Of a DNA stretch of 64,000 nucleotides, positions 33,201 to 43,896 are shown in pieces; within the stretch, counting starts at the first letter, position 1; every line of letters begins with the position of its first letter. The stretch comes from Gliomastix tumulicola (Eukaryota > Ascomycota > Sordariomycetes > Hypocreales > Bionectriaceae). The notes below the pieces were generated by a model. It worked only from the letters and a program-made list of their open reading frames with translations. It was not told where the DNA came from and ran no database searches. Location of the stretch: the NCBI GenBank assembly GCA_001599755.1, contig BCHX01000008.1, positions 1,302,001 through 1,366,000 on the forward strand, read 5' to 3'. The position numbers and the translations under genes were made by a program.

Positions 33201-34601
33201 CGTTTCCTATCCCAGACGAAAAGGTGTGCTTAGCTGTGCATTAACCAACCAGCCGACGGTGCGTGGCAGTGGAGGTCTGTCTCGCTTCTCCCGGACGCAC
33301 CAACAGCACAAGACGCAGCCCAACAACCACCACATATTTACTCACCCATCCCCCCCTTCCCCCCCGATCACCGTCGTCTTCTCTCCTGAAAATTCAGATC
33401 GCTCGTTGTCGGCGGAAGGAATCGATAGCGGGCGGCATTTCTTCTGTCCTGCTTCTGCTGGACCTTCGCGGGGTTCCTTTTTTTCGACGAGTCACAGGAG
33501 GGAAGAAAGAGGGCAAGACCCCACCTTCAGCTGCCCCTGCCTCTGCAAGCTGCATTTTTGCCCACTGAAATCGAGGCCGCTGCAAATCGTCTGTCCGTCA
33601 CCGCCGGATCGTGCCATCACGCACAAATCAACCACGCAGCAGCCGAACCGCCTCGCCGTTTCTCACAGCCTTTTCGACGCATCCGCAGCACGATAGTCAG
33701 CCTCGATCCCCCCCCTCTGTCCGACATCACGACAACCACCCCTCGCTGCTGACGGCAGACGGGAGCGATCCTTCCTGCGAGTCACGACACCGATTAACTC
33801 ACCTTACCCACCACGGGAACGCGCGCCAAAAAAGAACCTAACGACCTGGGATCATTCTGACCCCTGCCTCGTCCAGGCTTCGCTCGGCTTTACTAGTCGC
33901 CTGCTCTGCCCTCACCGCCAGAGCAGAGCCAGGCTATTGCTCTGTCCAGCCAGCAAAAGCTCGGCTCCAGCGCCGAACTGAAACCCACATCGCCCAGGAA
34001 ATCAAGCATCACTCGGCGGGGCCACGAGACGAGACAAGACGAGACGAGACGACGCAAGGCCTGGTCCGGTCCTGCAGCCGGTCGGCCTGCATGAACTCCT
34101 CAGACCGCAACTTTGCCCTCACGCATCATAACAAAACCCCTGGACAGCCCCCTCTCCCCTCTCCCCTTTTTCGTCCGCCGCCACCCCTCGCTCTGCCATT
34201 TCATCATCGATACTCGACGACCCTGGACGACGAAACTCGTTTCCCTGGCAAACGGAGATTTCTAGACCCATTCCCCGTGACTTCACCAACGGCATCAACG
34301 CAATCCTCTCCATAGCGTTCATTACTCGGGTCTCCATACAGCAGTGGGCATGGACCAATATTCTTCACCGACACATGCAGCAATCATACTCCTATCCGAC
34401 ACTTAGATTACCACTCGAACAGCGACCGTTTGCTGCCACTTAAATATCGACTCTTATCCTCGACTTTTTCTTTTCCTTTTCCGTCTTTCCTCCTCACCTC
34501 TTTGTCCTTGGACACAGGGGGCAGGATACTTATACTTATTTTCCACACCCCAGAGGGGACCTTGCGTCTTGGACTTGACTGTCCAGGATTGACATCCCGC
34601 C
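30225..34601. other. Long intergenic region with CT-rich leader of the 34602 gene
   Basis: The left end is the HsbA promoter. 31000-32850 contains nothing I can call a gene. From about 32900 to 34600 the + strand is strongly pyrimidine-rich with many short upstream reading frames, which fits a long, possibly spliced 5' leader of the gene at 34602. A GTGC repeat lies near 32291-32310. Confidence 0.5.
30360..30367 (-). promoter_or_regulatory. Probable TATA box of the HsbA-family gene
   Basis: TATAAAAG on the minus strand, about 136 bases before the ATG at 30224. That leaves a leader of roughly 100 nt, usual for a strongly expressed fungal gene. Inferred from motif and spacing. Confidence 0.5.
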
Positions 34602-35543
34602 ATGGATCAAAGTCACACCTCTGCCACGTCTGGCACGACGGCATACCACAGCTTCAACGACATCGAGCTGTACGAGCCGGCGTCGCCACCCAGGAGGAAG
34701 CAGTCCCCGTCGTCAAGGCACTCGACCAAGTCATCTTCCTCGACATCATCACCCCACCGGAAGGCGAACAGGGGACAGACGGCCGCCTCTCGTCGCTCAA
34801 GCCAGGACGACCGACCGCCGTCTGCCCCCCAGATGAAGCGTCAGGACTCCGGCTACGAGTCGCACGTATCAACTCCCAGGGGATCCATCTCTCACCCTAG
34901 CGTCAGGCCCGCCGCACCCAGGAGGACCTCGACGAGCAACGTGCAGGGCCACATGTCGTCGTCTTCGATGTCCAAGACGAGGGGGAGGCCGCCGACCCGC
35001 CGCCCCATGAAGGTCAACAGCTATGGACAGCAGCCTGCGTCAATGTACCTCGTCCGATCCGGCCCGTCTCAGCGCGTGTCGGCCCAACCTGCACCTGCCC
35101 CAACCTCACTTGAGATGTCATCCTACGTCCAGTTCCCGTCTCCTGACCCGGCGGACGTCCAGCATGCGGATTTCCTTGGACAGCAGTGGCACGAGAACAC
35201 GGCACCTCAGGATCAGCACCACCCGCCTCCGCCGCAGACGACCCATTACTGGACGAGTGACAGGACGCGGCGTCTCGAGTACGCGGCCATCGACGCAGCC
35301 AGCAGGGGTGTCAAGGGCTGGATCAGGAGAAACCTGCTGCCAGACTGCTTTCTGCCACATGACGATGGACACATCGCCTTTGACGACGACACCGGTAGCG
35401 TGAGGCGGTATCGACTCGAGCTAGAGGACGATATCCCCCCATCGCCCGGGATCTGTCGCCGTGCCGAAAAGGCGGCCATGTCCCCGACGTCGGTTGTGCC
35501 TAGACGGCGGACCTGGCAGTTCTGGAGCAGCAGTAAGGCTTGA
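34602..35543 (+). CDS. Conserved-looking Ser-rich protein of unknown function
   Basis: One exon, 313 aa from ATG 34602 in good context (CGCCATGG). I do not recognise a named domain. Residues 1-220 are probably disordered: rich in Ser, Pro, Arg and Gln, with possible phosphorylation sites such as RRKQSPSSR, RRSSQDDRPP and KRQDSGYESH. The part about 225-300 looks folded: TRRLEYAAIDAASRGVKGWI, then RRNLLPDCFLP, HIAFDDDTG and SVRRYRLELEDD, ending in a Trp-containing basic tail (RRRTWQFWSSS). No signal peptide or membrane segment. The basic, phosphosite-rich N-terminus and the long CT-rich leader suggest a regulatory protein, but that is only inference. Confidence 0.75.
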   Translation: MDQSHTSATSGTTAYHSFNDIELYEPASPPRRKQSPSSRHSTKSSSSTSSPHRKANRGQTAASRRSSQDDRPPSAPQMKRQDSGYESHVSTPRGSISHPSVRPAAPRRTSTSNVQGHMSSSSMSKTRGRPPTRRPMKVNSYGQQPASMYLVRSGPSQRVSAQPAPAPTSLEMSSYVQFPSPDPADVQHADFLGQQWHENTAPQDQHHPPPPQTTHYWTSDRTRRLEYAAIDAASRGVKGWIRRNLLPDCFLPHDDGHIAFDDDTGSVRRYRLELEDDIPPSPGICRRAEKAAMSPTSVVPRRRTWQFWSSSKA

Positions 35544-37350
35544 CATGACGGCGGACGATTTGACTTCTGGATTCACGAGCGCGATACGACTTAATGCTTT
35601 GCGAATGGGGGCGACGGTGCATGGACCGACTGACCAACCCCCCCTCCCCCCCCCACTGCGATTTGATACACACCATGTTCGGCCTGGGCGTTTACTATTT
35701 TTGATTCTATAACTTCACTGGACTAGAAGGCGGCGGCTTCTTTTTGCGATATGCAGTTCTTTGTTTCTTCTGTTTCTTGCTTTAATAACGATGGCGTGCA
35801 GCTGTTATATACCCACTTGCTTGGTCACGATTTCAGGGAGCAGAGCAGTCGTCTGATAGTGCAGACTCAAGATTGAGATATGAGTTAGAATTTGAATGAT
35901 ATCATTCCAAGATTTACGACGTGTGCCTGAGCATGGGACTTTTTCCTAAAAATTGAAGTCGGCTTGCAAAGTCGAGCCGATTAAGACGTAAGCGAGTTCG
36001 CTGTCCCTTGTCTGGTCTTTCGATCAGTGCGGTAGTAGTGTTCTGGTGTCATGAATCCAGGCTGCTTTAGGTATCTAGTAGGCTTCCTCTAGTCAGGTTC
36101 CGTTGTTCAGACTCTACCTCAGTCGGGGTATTATCTGTAGCTGTTCAGACTGGCTGTCTAGAGTAATGTTGGTTTGCACTGTTGCTGTGCCAGCCAGTCT
36201 CTCTGTAAGGTGCAGTCTCTGGCGGCATTTCCCTGCTTTTTCATGAGGTCTATCTAGCCTGTTGCCGTGCTAATCAGGCTGGCACAGGCAGTAGTACCTA
36301 GTTTCCAGAATGATTTGGGGTGGAAAACCTCTCAATGGATGATCATTTCAATTGATCATTCTTAACCGATTAGAGAGAACGTTCATTATATTTATTTCGG
36401 GAATCGGCGTATCAGAGAAGCTACAGCCCACGGTGTCGTCGTACATACTACTGAAGTCCTCAACTTTGGCTACACTCCTCCCCGCTGACCGAGTGGGCTG
36501 AAACCGTTATCTGCATCGTTTTAATGTGGCTGGTGACTCAAAGGCGGTTAATTAGGCCATCAGGTGACCAGACAGCCAACAAACGAGTAGGCTTTGGTGT
36601 GCTCAACAGACTATCGATAAACGGGGGGAGAACCAAAGACAAGCGCTTCCTGCTGATCTTTTTCTCCGTGCTTCTTCTCCCTTTTCTTGTTCTATGAATG
36701 GACATGCTCCACGCGAGGGAGACCGAGCTGGCCTCCCCCGAACAGTTCACACGATGGTCCTTGCTCCCACCACCACCACCATCCGCCCTCTTCCCCGGAT
36801 GGATGCACTGATCCGTCGGTCTGTTCACCACAGAAATGGAAGCTAAGTTCCGTTTTATTATCCCACAAAAGATTTCCAATTGAGTGGTCGGTATGTGATC
36901 CGTGGGGCGTCACCTCCCCCTCCTCTCCAAGAGAAGGAGCCCTCGATCCGGGAGGGGGAAGAGCAGCAAGAGTTTTTGTAAAGTTGGTAGGCAAGTGCTC
37001 CGGTCGGGCCATTTAGCAGAAGGCCTAACCCGATGCTGTCGCCGTTTCTATTCTTCGACGTTGGGGGTTTCCTCTTTGTCTCTTGTCCCCCCTGGATAGT
37101 GTGTTGGTCTCTGCGCCGTTCTTGTCCAGCGCGAGGCTTTGTTCGCGGCCAGCTTGGACCAGTTTTTGCCTCCTCTTTGCGGCCTCCCTTCAAGTTCTCA
37201 GTTCTTCATTCTTAGATGGCTACCTTGGAAGCACGTACTTGAAAGCGCGTATATAGACCAGACCGGCTTCGCGCTTCACTTCTCCTCCTCCTCCTCCTCC
37301 TCCTCCTCCTCCTCCCTCTCTCTGGAATTGTCTCTCGCCATACAGACACA
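35544..37350. other. Intergenic region upstream of the GCR1_C gene
   Basis: 3' flank of the unknown-function gene and promoter of the next. 35900-36500 is lower in GC and holds nested short repeats (36069-36300; see findings). A (TCC)n run at about 37283-37315 lies in the leader of the 37351 gene. No gene seen. Confidence 0.5.
37250..37256 (+). promoter_or_regulatory. Probable TATA box of the GCR1_C-domain gene
   Basis: TATATAG about 100 bases before ATG 37351; the TCC microsatellite would then lie in the transcribed leader. Motif and spacing only. Confidence 0.4.
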
Positions 37351-38910
37351 ATGGACCAACCCAGATATCCCAGGCCGCCGGACCCAAATCAACGCCGCAT
37401 TGAAGAGGGAGCCAGAAGTACGGCAATGGGCTACCTCGACTCGCGCCACGTCGACTACTCCCGCGGCGCCATCACCATCCACCTCAACGACCAGATCGCC
37501 TACCTGGAGCACGAGGTCGGACTTGCCCGCCACATGGCCATGAACGCCCACGTCCGGTTGGAGCAGGCAGAATCGACGATCCGCGATCTGAGGCATGATC
37601 TTGGGGTGCAACGGATGGCACTGCCCAGGGCCGAGCGGGATGTCGAGACGCTGACGGCCGCGGCGCAGCTGGCGTCTATGAACACTGGTGGGCTGGCAGG
37701 CACGACGACGACGCCGGGCCATCTCGAATGGAGGGCAGAAGGACCTTCTTCTCATACAGAGCTGGATACGGGCTCGACCATGCCGACTGACATGCCGGCT
37801 CCTGAGGGGGGTTTGGAGGGGGGCTTTGAAAGAGAGGATGAGTTTGCTGGAGGGCAGGACGATAACAACGATAGGTCTCCGGCTTCGCCGTCTGTTGCGT
37901 CGCATCGGAGCATCGAATCTCCTTCTCCTAGACTCCCGGGGTCCCTGCCCGCCTCCCGTTTCCGAGTACGGTACTGGAAGAAGAAGAGGAAAGTCGGCAC
38001 TGCAGAGGCGATCTCCAGGAGCCCGTCTCCGGCGCCTACGCGGCAGCGCCGACTCTGGAGTCACGACGAGCAGAGGCTTGGCTCCAATGACAGTCTACAC
38101 GAGGAAGCAGATGATGCCTACATGGCCGACCCGATGTTTCCGATCCGACTCGCCTGCGATACACCTACCCCGAAGTCCGACGATCAAACATACATCCCAT
38201 CTGACCACTCGGCCTTTGAATGGGACTCAGACCCTGCCTCACACGGCGACACAGGCTCAGTTTCAAACTTCGACGACGGGAGCGAACCAGCCCAAGCTTC
38301 GTCAACCACCCGCTCCAGCGTCCCCTCCCCGATACGACTCTCCTCGATGCCTCCCTCCCCAACACCCGCGTCCCCTGCCAACCCGTCTCCCCCCCTTCCT
38401 TCCCTTCCTCCTTCTCCTTCCCCTCCTAACCCGGGGACACGCCGCTACGCCCGGCCGCGCCAGACAGTCCGGCGCTTCGCCATCGGCACGGTCCCCGGCA
38501 TCCACTTCGAGTTCACACGCAAGGCCCGCACCGTCGCCGAGATCTACCGCGAGTGGTACGTCGGGATCGCCTGCGTCGTGGGCGGGATCCCGAACCCGCC
38601 GATCGCGGCGCTCGAGCGCAAGTACGGGACCGCGTGGCGGAGCCACCCGAACGACAAGACACGCATGAAGTACTCTAGCAACTACGTCTCAGTGCGGCGG
38701 ATGGTCGTCGAGTTCGTGGACCGCGAGGTGGAGAGGCGAAGGGCAGAGACGATGGCGGCGGCGGCCGGGATGGGAGAGGAAGCGGCCGTGGTTGAGGCTG
38801 AGGATGTTTGCCGGGAGTTGGATGCGATTGTGAAGGGGAAGATTCAGGGGCTGACGGAGTGTTTGAGGGCGAAGAGGAATCCGTTTGAGGAGTTTGGGAG
38901 CGAGGGGTGA
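37351..38910 (+). CDS. GCR1_C-domain transcription regulator-like protein
   Basis: One exon, 519 aa from ATG 37351 (context ACACAATGG). A coiled coil near residues 41-107 (LNDQIAYLEHEVGLARHM, VRLEQAESTIRDLRHDL) is followed by a long disordered, Pro/Ser-rich middle with a basic patch (RYWKKKRKVG) that could be a nuclear signal. The C-terminal domain at about 383-455 carries ARTVAEIYREWYVGI, PPIAALERKYGTAWR and RRMVVEFVDREVERRR, the pattern of GCR1_C (PF12550), the DNA-binding domain of yeast Gcr1 and Hot1 and of many fungal proteins. A role in DNA binding or transcription follows from the family; targets are unknown. GCR1_C domains also occur in Crypton-type mobile elements, but no recombinase domain is present here, so this is a stand-alone gene. 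A neighbour with known function to guide the role is lacking. Confidence 0.8.
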   Translation: MDQPRYPRPPDPNQRRIEEGARSTAMGYLDSRHVDYSRGAITIHLNDQIAYLEHEVGLARHMAMNAHVRLEQAESTIRDLRHDLGVQRMALPRAERDVETLTAAAQLASMNTGGLAGTTTTPGHLEWRAEGPSSHTELDTGSTMPTDMPAPEGGLEGGFEREDEFAGGQDDNNDRSPASPSVASHRSIESPSPRLPGSLPASRFRVRYWKKKRKVGTAEAISRSPSPAPTRQRRLWSHDEQRLGSNDSLHEEADDAYMADPMFPIRLACDTPTPKSDDQTYIPSDHSAFEWDSDPASHGDTGSVSNFDDGSEPAQASSTTRSSVPSPIRLSSMPPSPTPASPANPSPPLPSLPPSPSPPNPGTRRYARPRQTVRRFAIGTVPGIHFEFTRKARTVAEIYREWYVGIACVVGGIPNPPIAALERKYGTAWRSHPNDKTRMKYSSNYVSVRRMVVEFVDREVERRRAETMAAAAGMGEEAAVVEAEDVCRELDAIVKGKIQGLTECLRAKRNPFEEFGSEG

Positions 38911-40308
38911 GGGATGAGATGCTACTAGCGTTGGGCAGTAGGTTGGATAGGGGCTATATGATTCTTTGGGGTCGAGGTCCGGCTACTATGCTGCTTGATT
39001 TGTGGTTAGAGGTCTGAATGGTTGGCCAGTTGCCTGGTCAACATGTTGTCGGAATAGATCGATACCAAGGTTACTGTGTAGTTGTTCATAGACATTAATC
39101 AACTTCGCCATGCAGTCGACAACGAGAGCCGTGAGACAGTCTGGGCCTGCCAGGGTTGGGCCGGAGAACTATTAATGCCCTTCTCTAGCCTGAGTCGCAT
39201 ACAACTTCGACTAGGTTCAAGTCCAGTTTTTGTGCTACGCAGGACAGCCCCGGCTGCAAAGTAATTAGGCCACCTCCTTTCTCATCAACCCTACTAGCCG
39301 GGCCACTAACCAACTCTCAGATGCGTGTCGAGTACATGTATCTCCAACCACTTCCATCATTTGCGACCCTTGAGCGCCAACATATCGGAAACGACACCAA
39401 CCCGGACTAGCAGGTGCTCACATCGTTCGACTACTCTATCAAGAGACTTTCCCGCGAGTGATATCAGGGCCAAGGTGGGGAGTCACTGGGTCTTCCCAGC
39501 TTCAGGCTGTCGTTCTTCGGCAATAGAAATAGATGAACGGGACATTCCATCACCAAAGTTCTATGGCAAGGAGGTCTTCTACCGGAGGAGATAAACCCCT
39601 GGTCGGCATGAAGTGTTAGGGAGATCTCCCCCCTGAAGGATGCAAGAAGTGTTTTTCACCACTTTTCAGCTGCGGACTTGCAAGTGTTATGAAGCTCGGA
39701 AAGCAGCCAGTAGGGATTAAGTCACCAGCTTCCGCGAGCGACGGTCTCTCTACCATCTCCGAGAAACCGCACTGCCCGCCCGGTAGGGTCTAGTGTGCAA
39801 CCAGCCAACTAACTACGCCGCCCTTTCCTCCTGCTCCTCCTCCTCCTCCTTCGTCTGGTTATCGTCGGCCGCCGCTGGCGGCTGCAAGCACCCTTCTTTC
39901 CCCGTCCAGGACCCCCTAAGCGAGCATTAGTCCAGACGAGGTATAGGTTCATTTGCGAGAGCCCTAATCCCTACGCCCGCCCCGCTCACCACTCGAGACT
40001 AAACTGCACCTCAGCTGCTTGTGCAATTCACTCGTCTGCCTCCCCCCCTCCCCCTTGAGAATTCAATTTCTAAGCGAAAACCGGGGTGGTGAGTTCGGTC
40101 GGGTCGGTTTTCTTGCTCGCTTTGGGCCGATCAGGTCATCTCGCCATCTCGTGTGCCCTGGCAGTGCCCTGGCCATGCGGAAACACCCCGTCGGGACCCT
40201 TTCGCAGGCCAAGGGCACCTGATTTGGTCAGTTTACGGGAGGGGGAAGGGGGGGGGGGGGGGGGGGGGGAAAAAAAAATTGGAAAAAAAAAGCGGGGGGG
40301 GGGGGGGT

Positions 40309-40352
<44 letters not shown>

Positions 40353-41098
40353 GACAGAAACTATTGGAAACCAAAGCCGGCAGATGTGCAGTTTGGCAGC
40401 TGGTCAACGCGGCCCGGCTCCATGTCAAGCCACCAGCTCGCTCCTGAAAACGCCTCACCCGACCCCAAGGTTTTAGCAGCCTTACGAGAGGACCAAAGTG
40501 TGTGAGGTTAATGAAGCAAGGAGGATTTGGTCAAGGGAGGGGGGGAGGGAAAAAAAATCCTGCTATGCAACTCTTCGGGTCCTTTGGAGGCTGCCCCGGG
40601 CGCTCGAACCCCCTCCCAAAGTCAGTCAGAGCCCATGCCCCCGGCTACAGGGGAGCTCCTGGTAAAACTTATGCAGGGGCACGCTACCGGATGAGCCCCC
40701 CGACCTACTGCTCGTGGCCTAACACAGCCAGCCAAGTCTGACCAAAAGTCAGGCTAGACCAGCAGCCAAGAGTGAGGGTGCTCCCCCGGGGGGGGGCCAT
40801 CTCTGGCCTGTTTTCCGGTTCCTTTCCCATGCTTGAGAATTCTTCAAGGGCTTCTCTGCAGGAGGGCATTTCAAGGGGGGGCCCGTGGCTCACGTTCGTG
40901 ATTCCTTACATAACCTGTGAGGGATCGACAATGGAAAACACCAACCTCGGACAAAGATCAGCAGTTTTCACTCTTCATATAAGATTGAAGACCCCCCCCA
41001 GACTGCGAACCACCCACCCGGCTTGCCTGTCTGATTCCCCTCTGTATCCCAGCCTCCAATCTTTCGAAACAGCGGGACGTGCGTGTGTGTGCTGAACG
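38911..41098. other. Intergenic region with giant G tract
   Basis: No gene seen. 38950-39800 is lower in GC and without repeats I can define. 40248-40351 is an almost pure G tract (own entry). A TATAAG at 40978-40983 is a possible TATA box for the gene at 41099. Confidence 0.5.
40248..40351 (+). repeat. Interrupted poly-G tract with A9 islands
   Basis: G22, then A9 twice around TTGG, then G14, one T, and G43. The final run is the longest homopolymer in the window. On the + strand it could form stacked G-quadruplexes. Such runs are also where read-based assemblies go wrong, so the exact lengths are doubtful. Confidence 0.85.
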
Positions 41099-42651
41099 AT
41101 GAGTGCTGCTGCTGCTGCTGCTGCTGGGAGTGCCTCAGATCTCGTCGCCCGGGCGTGGGCGCCTGGGACTGACTTCCCCGACCCGATCGAGGTCAACTGG
41201 CTGTACCATCTGGGTCTGTCGGTGATCTGCATCTTATGGACCTTTTCGCTCATCACGATCGGGCTGCGGTTATGGGCTCGGTGGTCGTCGAAGCAGATCG
41301 GTGTGGGTAAGTTTTTTTGGTGGTGGTGGTGGTGATGTTGTGCAGCAGACAGATCGTGAAAAGAGGCCCGATCGGCTGACGGTGATTTTCACACGCGCGC
41401 AGATGACTACCTCATGGTTGCGGCCATGGCCGTGAATACCGGCTGGTTCTACACGCTGATCATGTGTAAGTTGCCCAGAAAAGAAAAACGCCCCCCTCCC
41501 CTCCCCTCTCCTCCCGTCGAAAGCGAGACACTATTGGCATTCGCCCGCAAGAACTAACGAGTGCTTTAACGAGAAACAGACGTCAAGACGTGCTATGTCG
41601 GCATCCACTACTGGGACGTGCTCCCCCTCACGTACGACCAGCAAAAGACGGCCAAGCTGTACGAGTGGCTCATCATCCTGCTGTACCACCCGATCCTGGG
41701 CTTCGTCAAGGCGTCGGTGCTGTCCTTCGACCAGCGCTTCACGGGCGTCAAGAAGCCGCTGCGGTACACGGTGTACGCGCTGCAGGCCGTCAACGCCGGC
41801 TCCATGATCTCCATCTTCTGCGTCACGCTGTTCCAGTGCAACCCCATCTCGCTCAACTACACGCCCGGGTACCGGCGCACGTGCATCGACAACACGGCCT
41901 TCAACTACGCGTACAACGGCATCGTCATCGCGACGGACGTGGCCGTGCTGGCCGTGCCGTTCTGGGCGTTCCTGCAGCTGCAGATGCGGACGCGGCTCAA
42001 GATTGCTCTGCTCGGCGTCTTTGCGCTTGGTGGGATGTGAGTTTGAACCACTCCTCGTCTTTCTGTCTCAGAAACAGAATACCTTGCTGACACGCGACTT
42101 TCTCCAGCGTCACCATCATCTCGTGCGTCCGCCTCGGCATGCTCGTCCACTGGTTCAACCAGTTCTACAAGGGCAAGGGCACCAAGGACATCTACTACTC
42201 CTTCGGCTGGGCCGTCTCGCCCATCGAGTGCAACCTCGCCATCGTCGCCGCCTCGATCCCCTCGCTCTGGCCGCTCTTCCGCAAGGCCTTCCCGACGCTC
42301 TTCTCCGACCTCAACTACGGCTACCGCGTCGACAACCACCCGACCAGCAACAGCCGCGGCGGCAACTCGACCGTCTTCCGCTCCAACGTCGCCCGCGCCA
42401 TGGGCCGCTCGCGCCAGCAGGAGGACGTCGACGTCGACGCCGACTCGGACGACGCGTACCCGATGAAGCCCATGCAGGCCAACGGCCAGGTCAGCTGCCG
42501 CGTCACGACGCCCACGGGCTCGCAGGACGGCATCATCGACACCAAGGCCGGGATTGTGCGCACGACGGATGTGGAGATCGGCTACGAGGATGCCTCCAAG
42601 GACAGGGACACCTATGAGTCTGGGCGGAAGAAGGTGGCATATGCCCTGTAG
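41099..42651 (+). CDS. Second rhodopsin-domain integral membrane protein
   Basis: Four exons (41099-41306, 41403-41465, 41580-42036, 42108-42651), 423 aa; introns of 96, 114 and 71 nt with GTAAGT/GTGAGT donors, all phases consistent. Starts with a run of eight Ala or nearly so (GCT repeats), then helix 1 (LYHLGLSVICILWTFSLITI), DDYLMVAAMAVNTGW, YEWLIILLYHPILGFVKASV, ISIFCVTLFQCNPISLNY, AYNGIVIATDVAVLAVPFWA, IVTIISCVRLGMLVHWF and the family-typical SFGWAVSPIECNLAIVAASI before the last helix. The cytosolic tail (about 310-423) is acidic and Ser-rich, unlike the His-rich tail of the first family member at 24553-25976. Same fungal rhodopsin/PTH11-like superfamily; ligand and signalling partner unknown. 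Only moderately similar to the first copy, so not a recent tandem duplicate. Confidence 0.9.
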
Positions 42652-43896
42652 AATTTTTCCTCTTTTTTTTCCCCCCCTTCTTTTTTCCTTTCTCTCTCAC
42701 CGTTTAGGCAAAATAGCGAACAAAAAAAAAATGGCGGAGCGTTGGCGTGGATGCAATATCTTGGCAGAGCAACTTATCCCCCTTGCTGGACAAAGCCAGT
42801 CCCCTTATGTCAAGCGTTGGTGAAATCGGAATCGGCAGGGGGGTGAGAGAGAGAAAGGGCTCTCGACGAACATGCGGCCTTCCACAGCGTGTATCATGAT
42901 ATTATATATGTACAATATTCGTCAGATATCAGCGAATATACGTTAGCCCGTCGTCATGCATATAGTAGTGCCGAGAGTGACTGCCGGCGGCTCCTGTCTT
43001 CCATTCCAGAAACCTGCCTCCAAATGCCACGAGGAGGCACAGACCGATCCCAAACCAGCGGACTGGGAGTGGCGGCTGTCGAAAAGGGGAGGTCGCTGGC
43101 TGGAACTGGGCAGAAGTGCGCAGATTAGTTGCATAAACATATCAGAGGAGCCCGCCCCTCCTCAGACTCCTCCTCAGAGCAGAGGACCCGTCGTGGGTTG
43201 GTTCCCCTGGGGTCTCGGGCCTCGTGCGCGCCCGAACTGGGGGCGGAAATGAGAGGACATGCATGCATGGCACCCATCTGGATAGTGCAGACACACTTGC
43301 CTCCCCACCCCTCGTTTTGCGCCTGCAAGGGTTAGGACACGAGGGCGAGAGCTGGGAAACCCCGTTGGAGGGGAACGATTGCATGACTCGGTCGCTGCTC
43401 GGCCTTCACTATGTCCGTCAGGGGCCAAGTTCCAGGTGGGCTTGCAACACCGTCTTTTACGCCTATATTTACGGTTATAAGGGACGCGCCAAGGCTGAAG
43501 GACAGGGGAACCACGTTGCTTTGCTCCTCGATGTCCGACAGCTGGTCCACCGTTCGCTGTCCTGCCCAGCCTGTTCCCAGTTTTCCCACGCGGCATAGCC
43601 TACCAAGTCTCACCGATGAGACCCATCCTCGTGGTCTGCAGCTTCTCATCGCGACTTTGAATCCCCACTGGGTAGGGAGGGGAGGGGAGGGAAGGGGAGG
43701 GAAGGGAAGGGAGTGGCCTGGCCTGGCTTCGACTACAAAAGCAAAGATGATCCTTTCTTCTCTGAGCGACCTCTTCTCCTTGTCCCGTCGACCTCCTCAA
43801 GAGTAAGCGTCCTCTTCAAAAGTCGGGTATTCACTCTCTTTCTCCATATAACCGCCCACATTCCCTTCGTTTATTTTCACATTGAAAAAAAAAAAG
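42652..43896. other. Intergenic region upstream of the GMC oxidoreductase
   Basis: No gene seen. A G-rich run made of GGGGA/GGGAA units at about 43672-43712 could form a quadruplex in the promoter of the 43897 gene. A weak TATA-like CATATAAC lies near 43845, only about 50 bases before the ATG. Confidence 0.45.

Noticed and set aside
39186..39226. B-box-like GGTTCAAGTCC as a possible tRNA
   Set aside because: No A box at the right distance and no acceptor stem.
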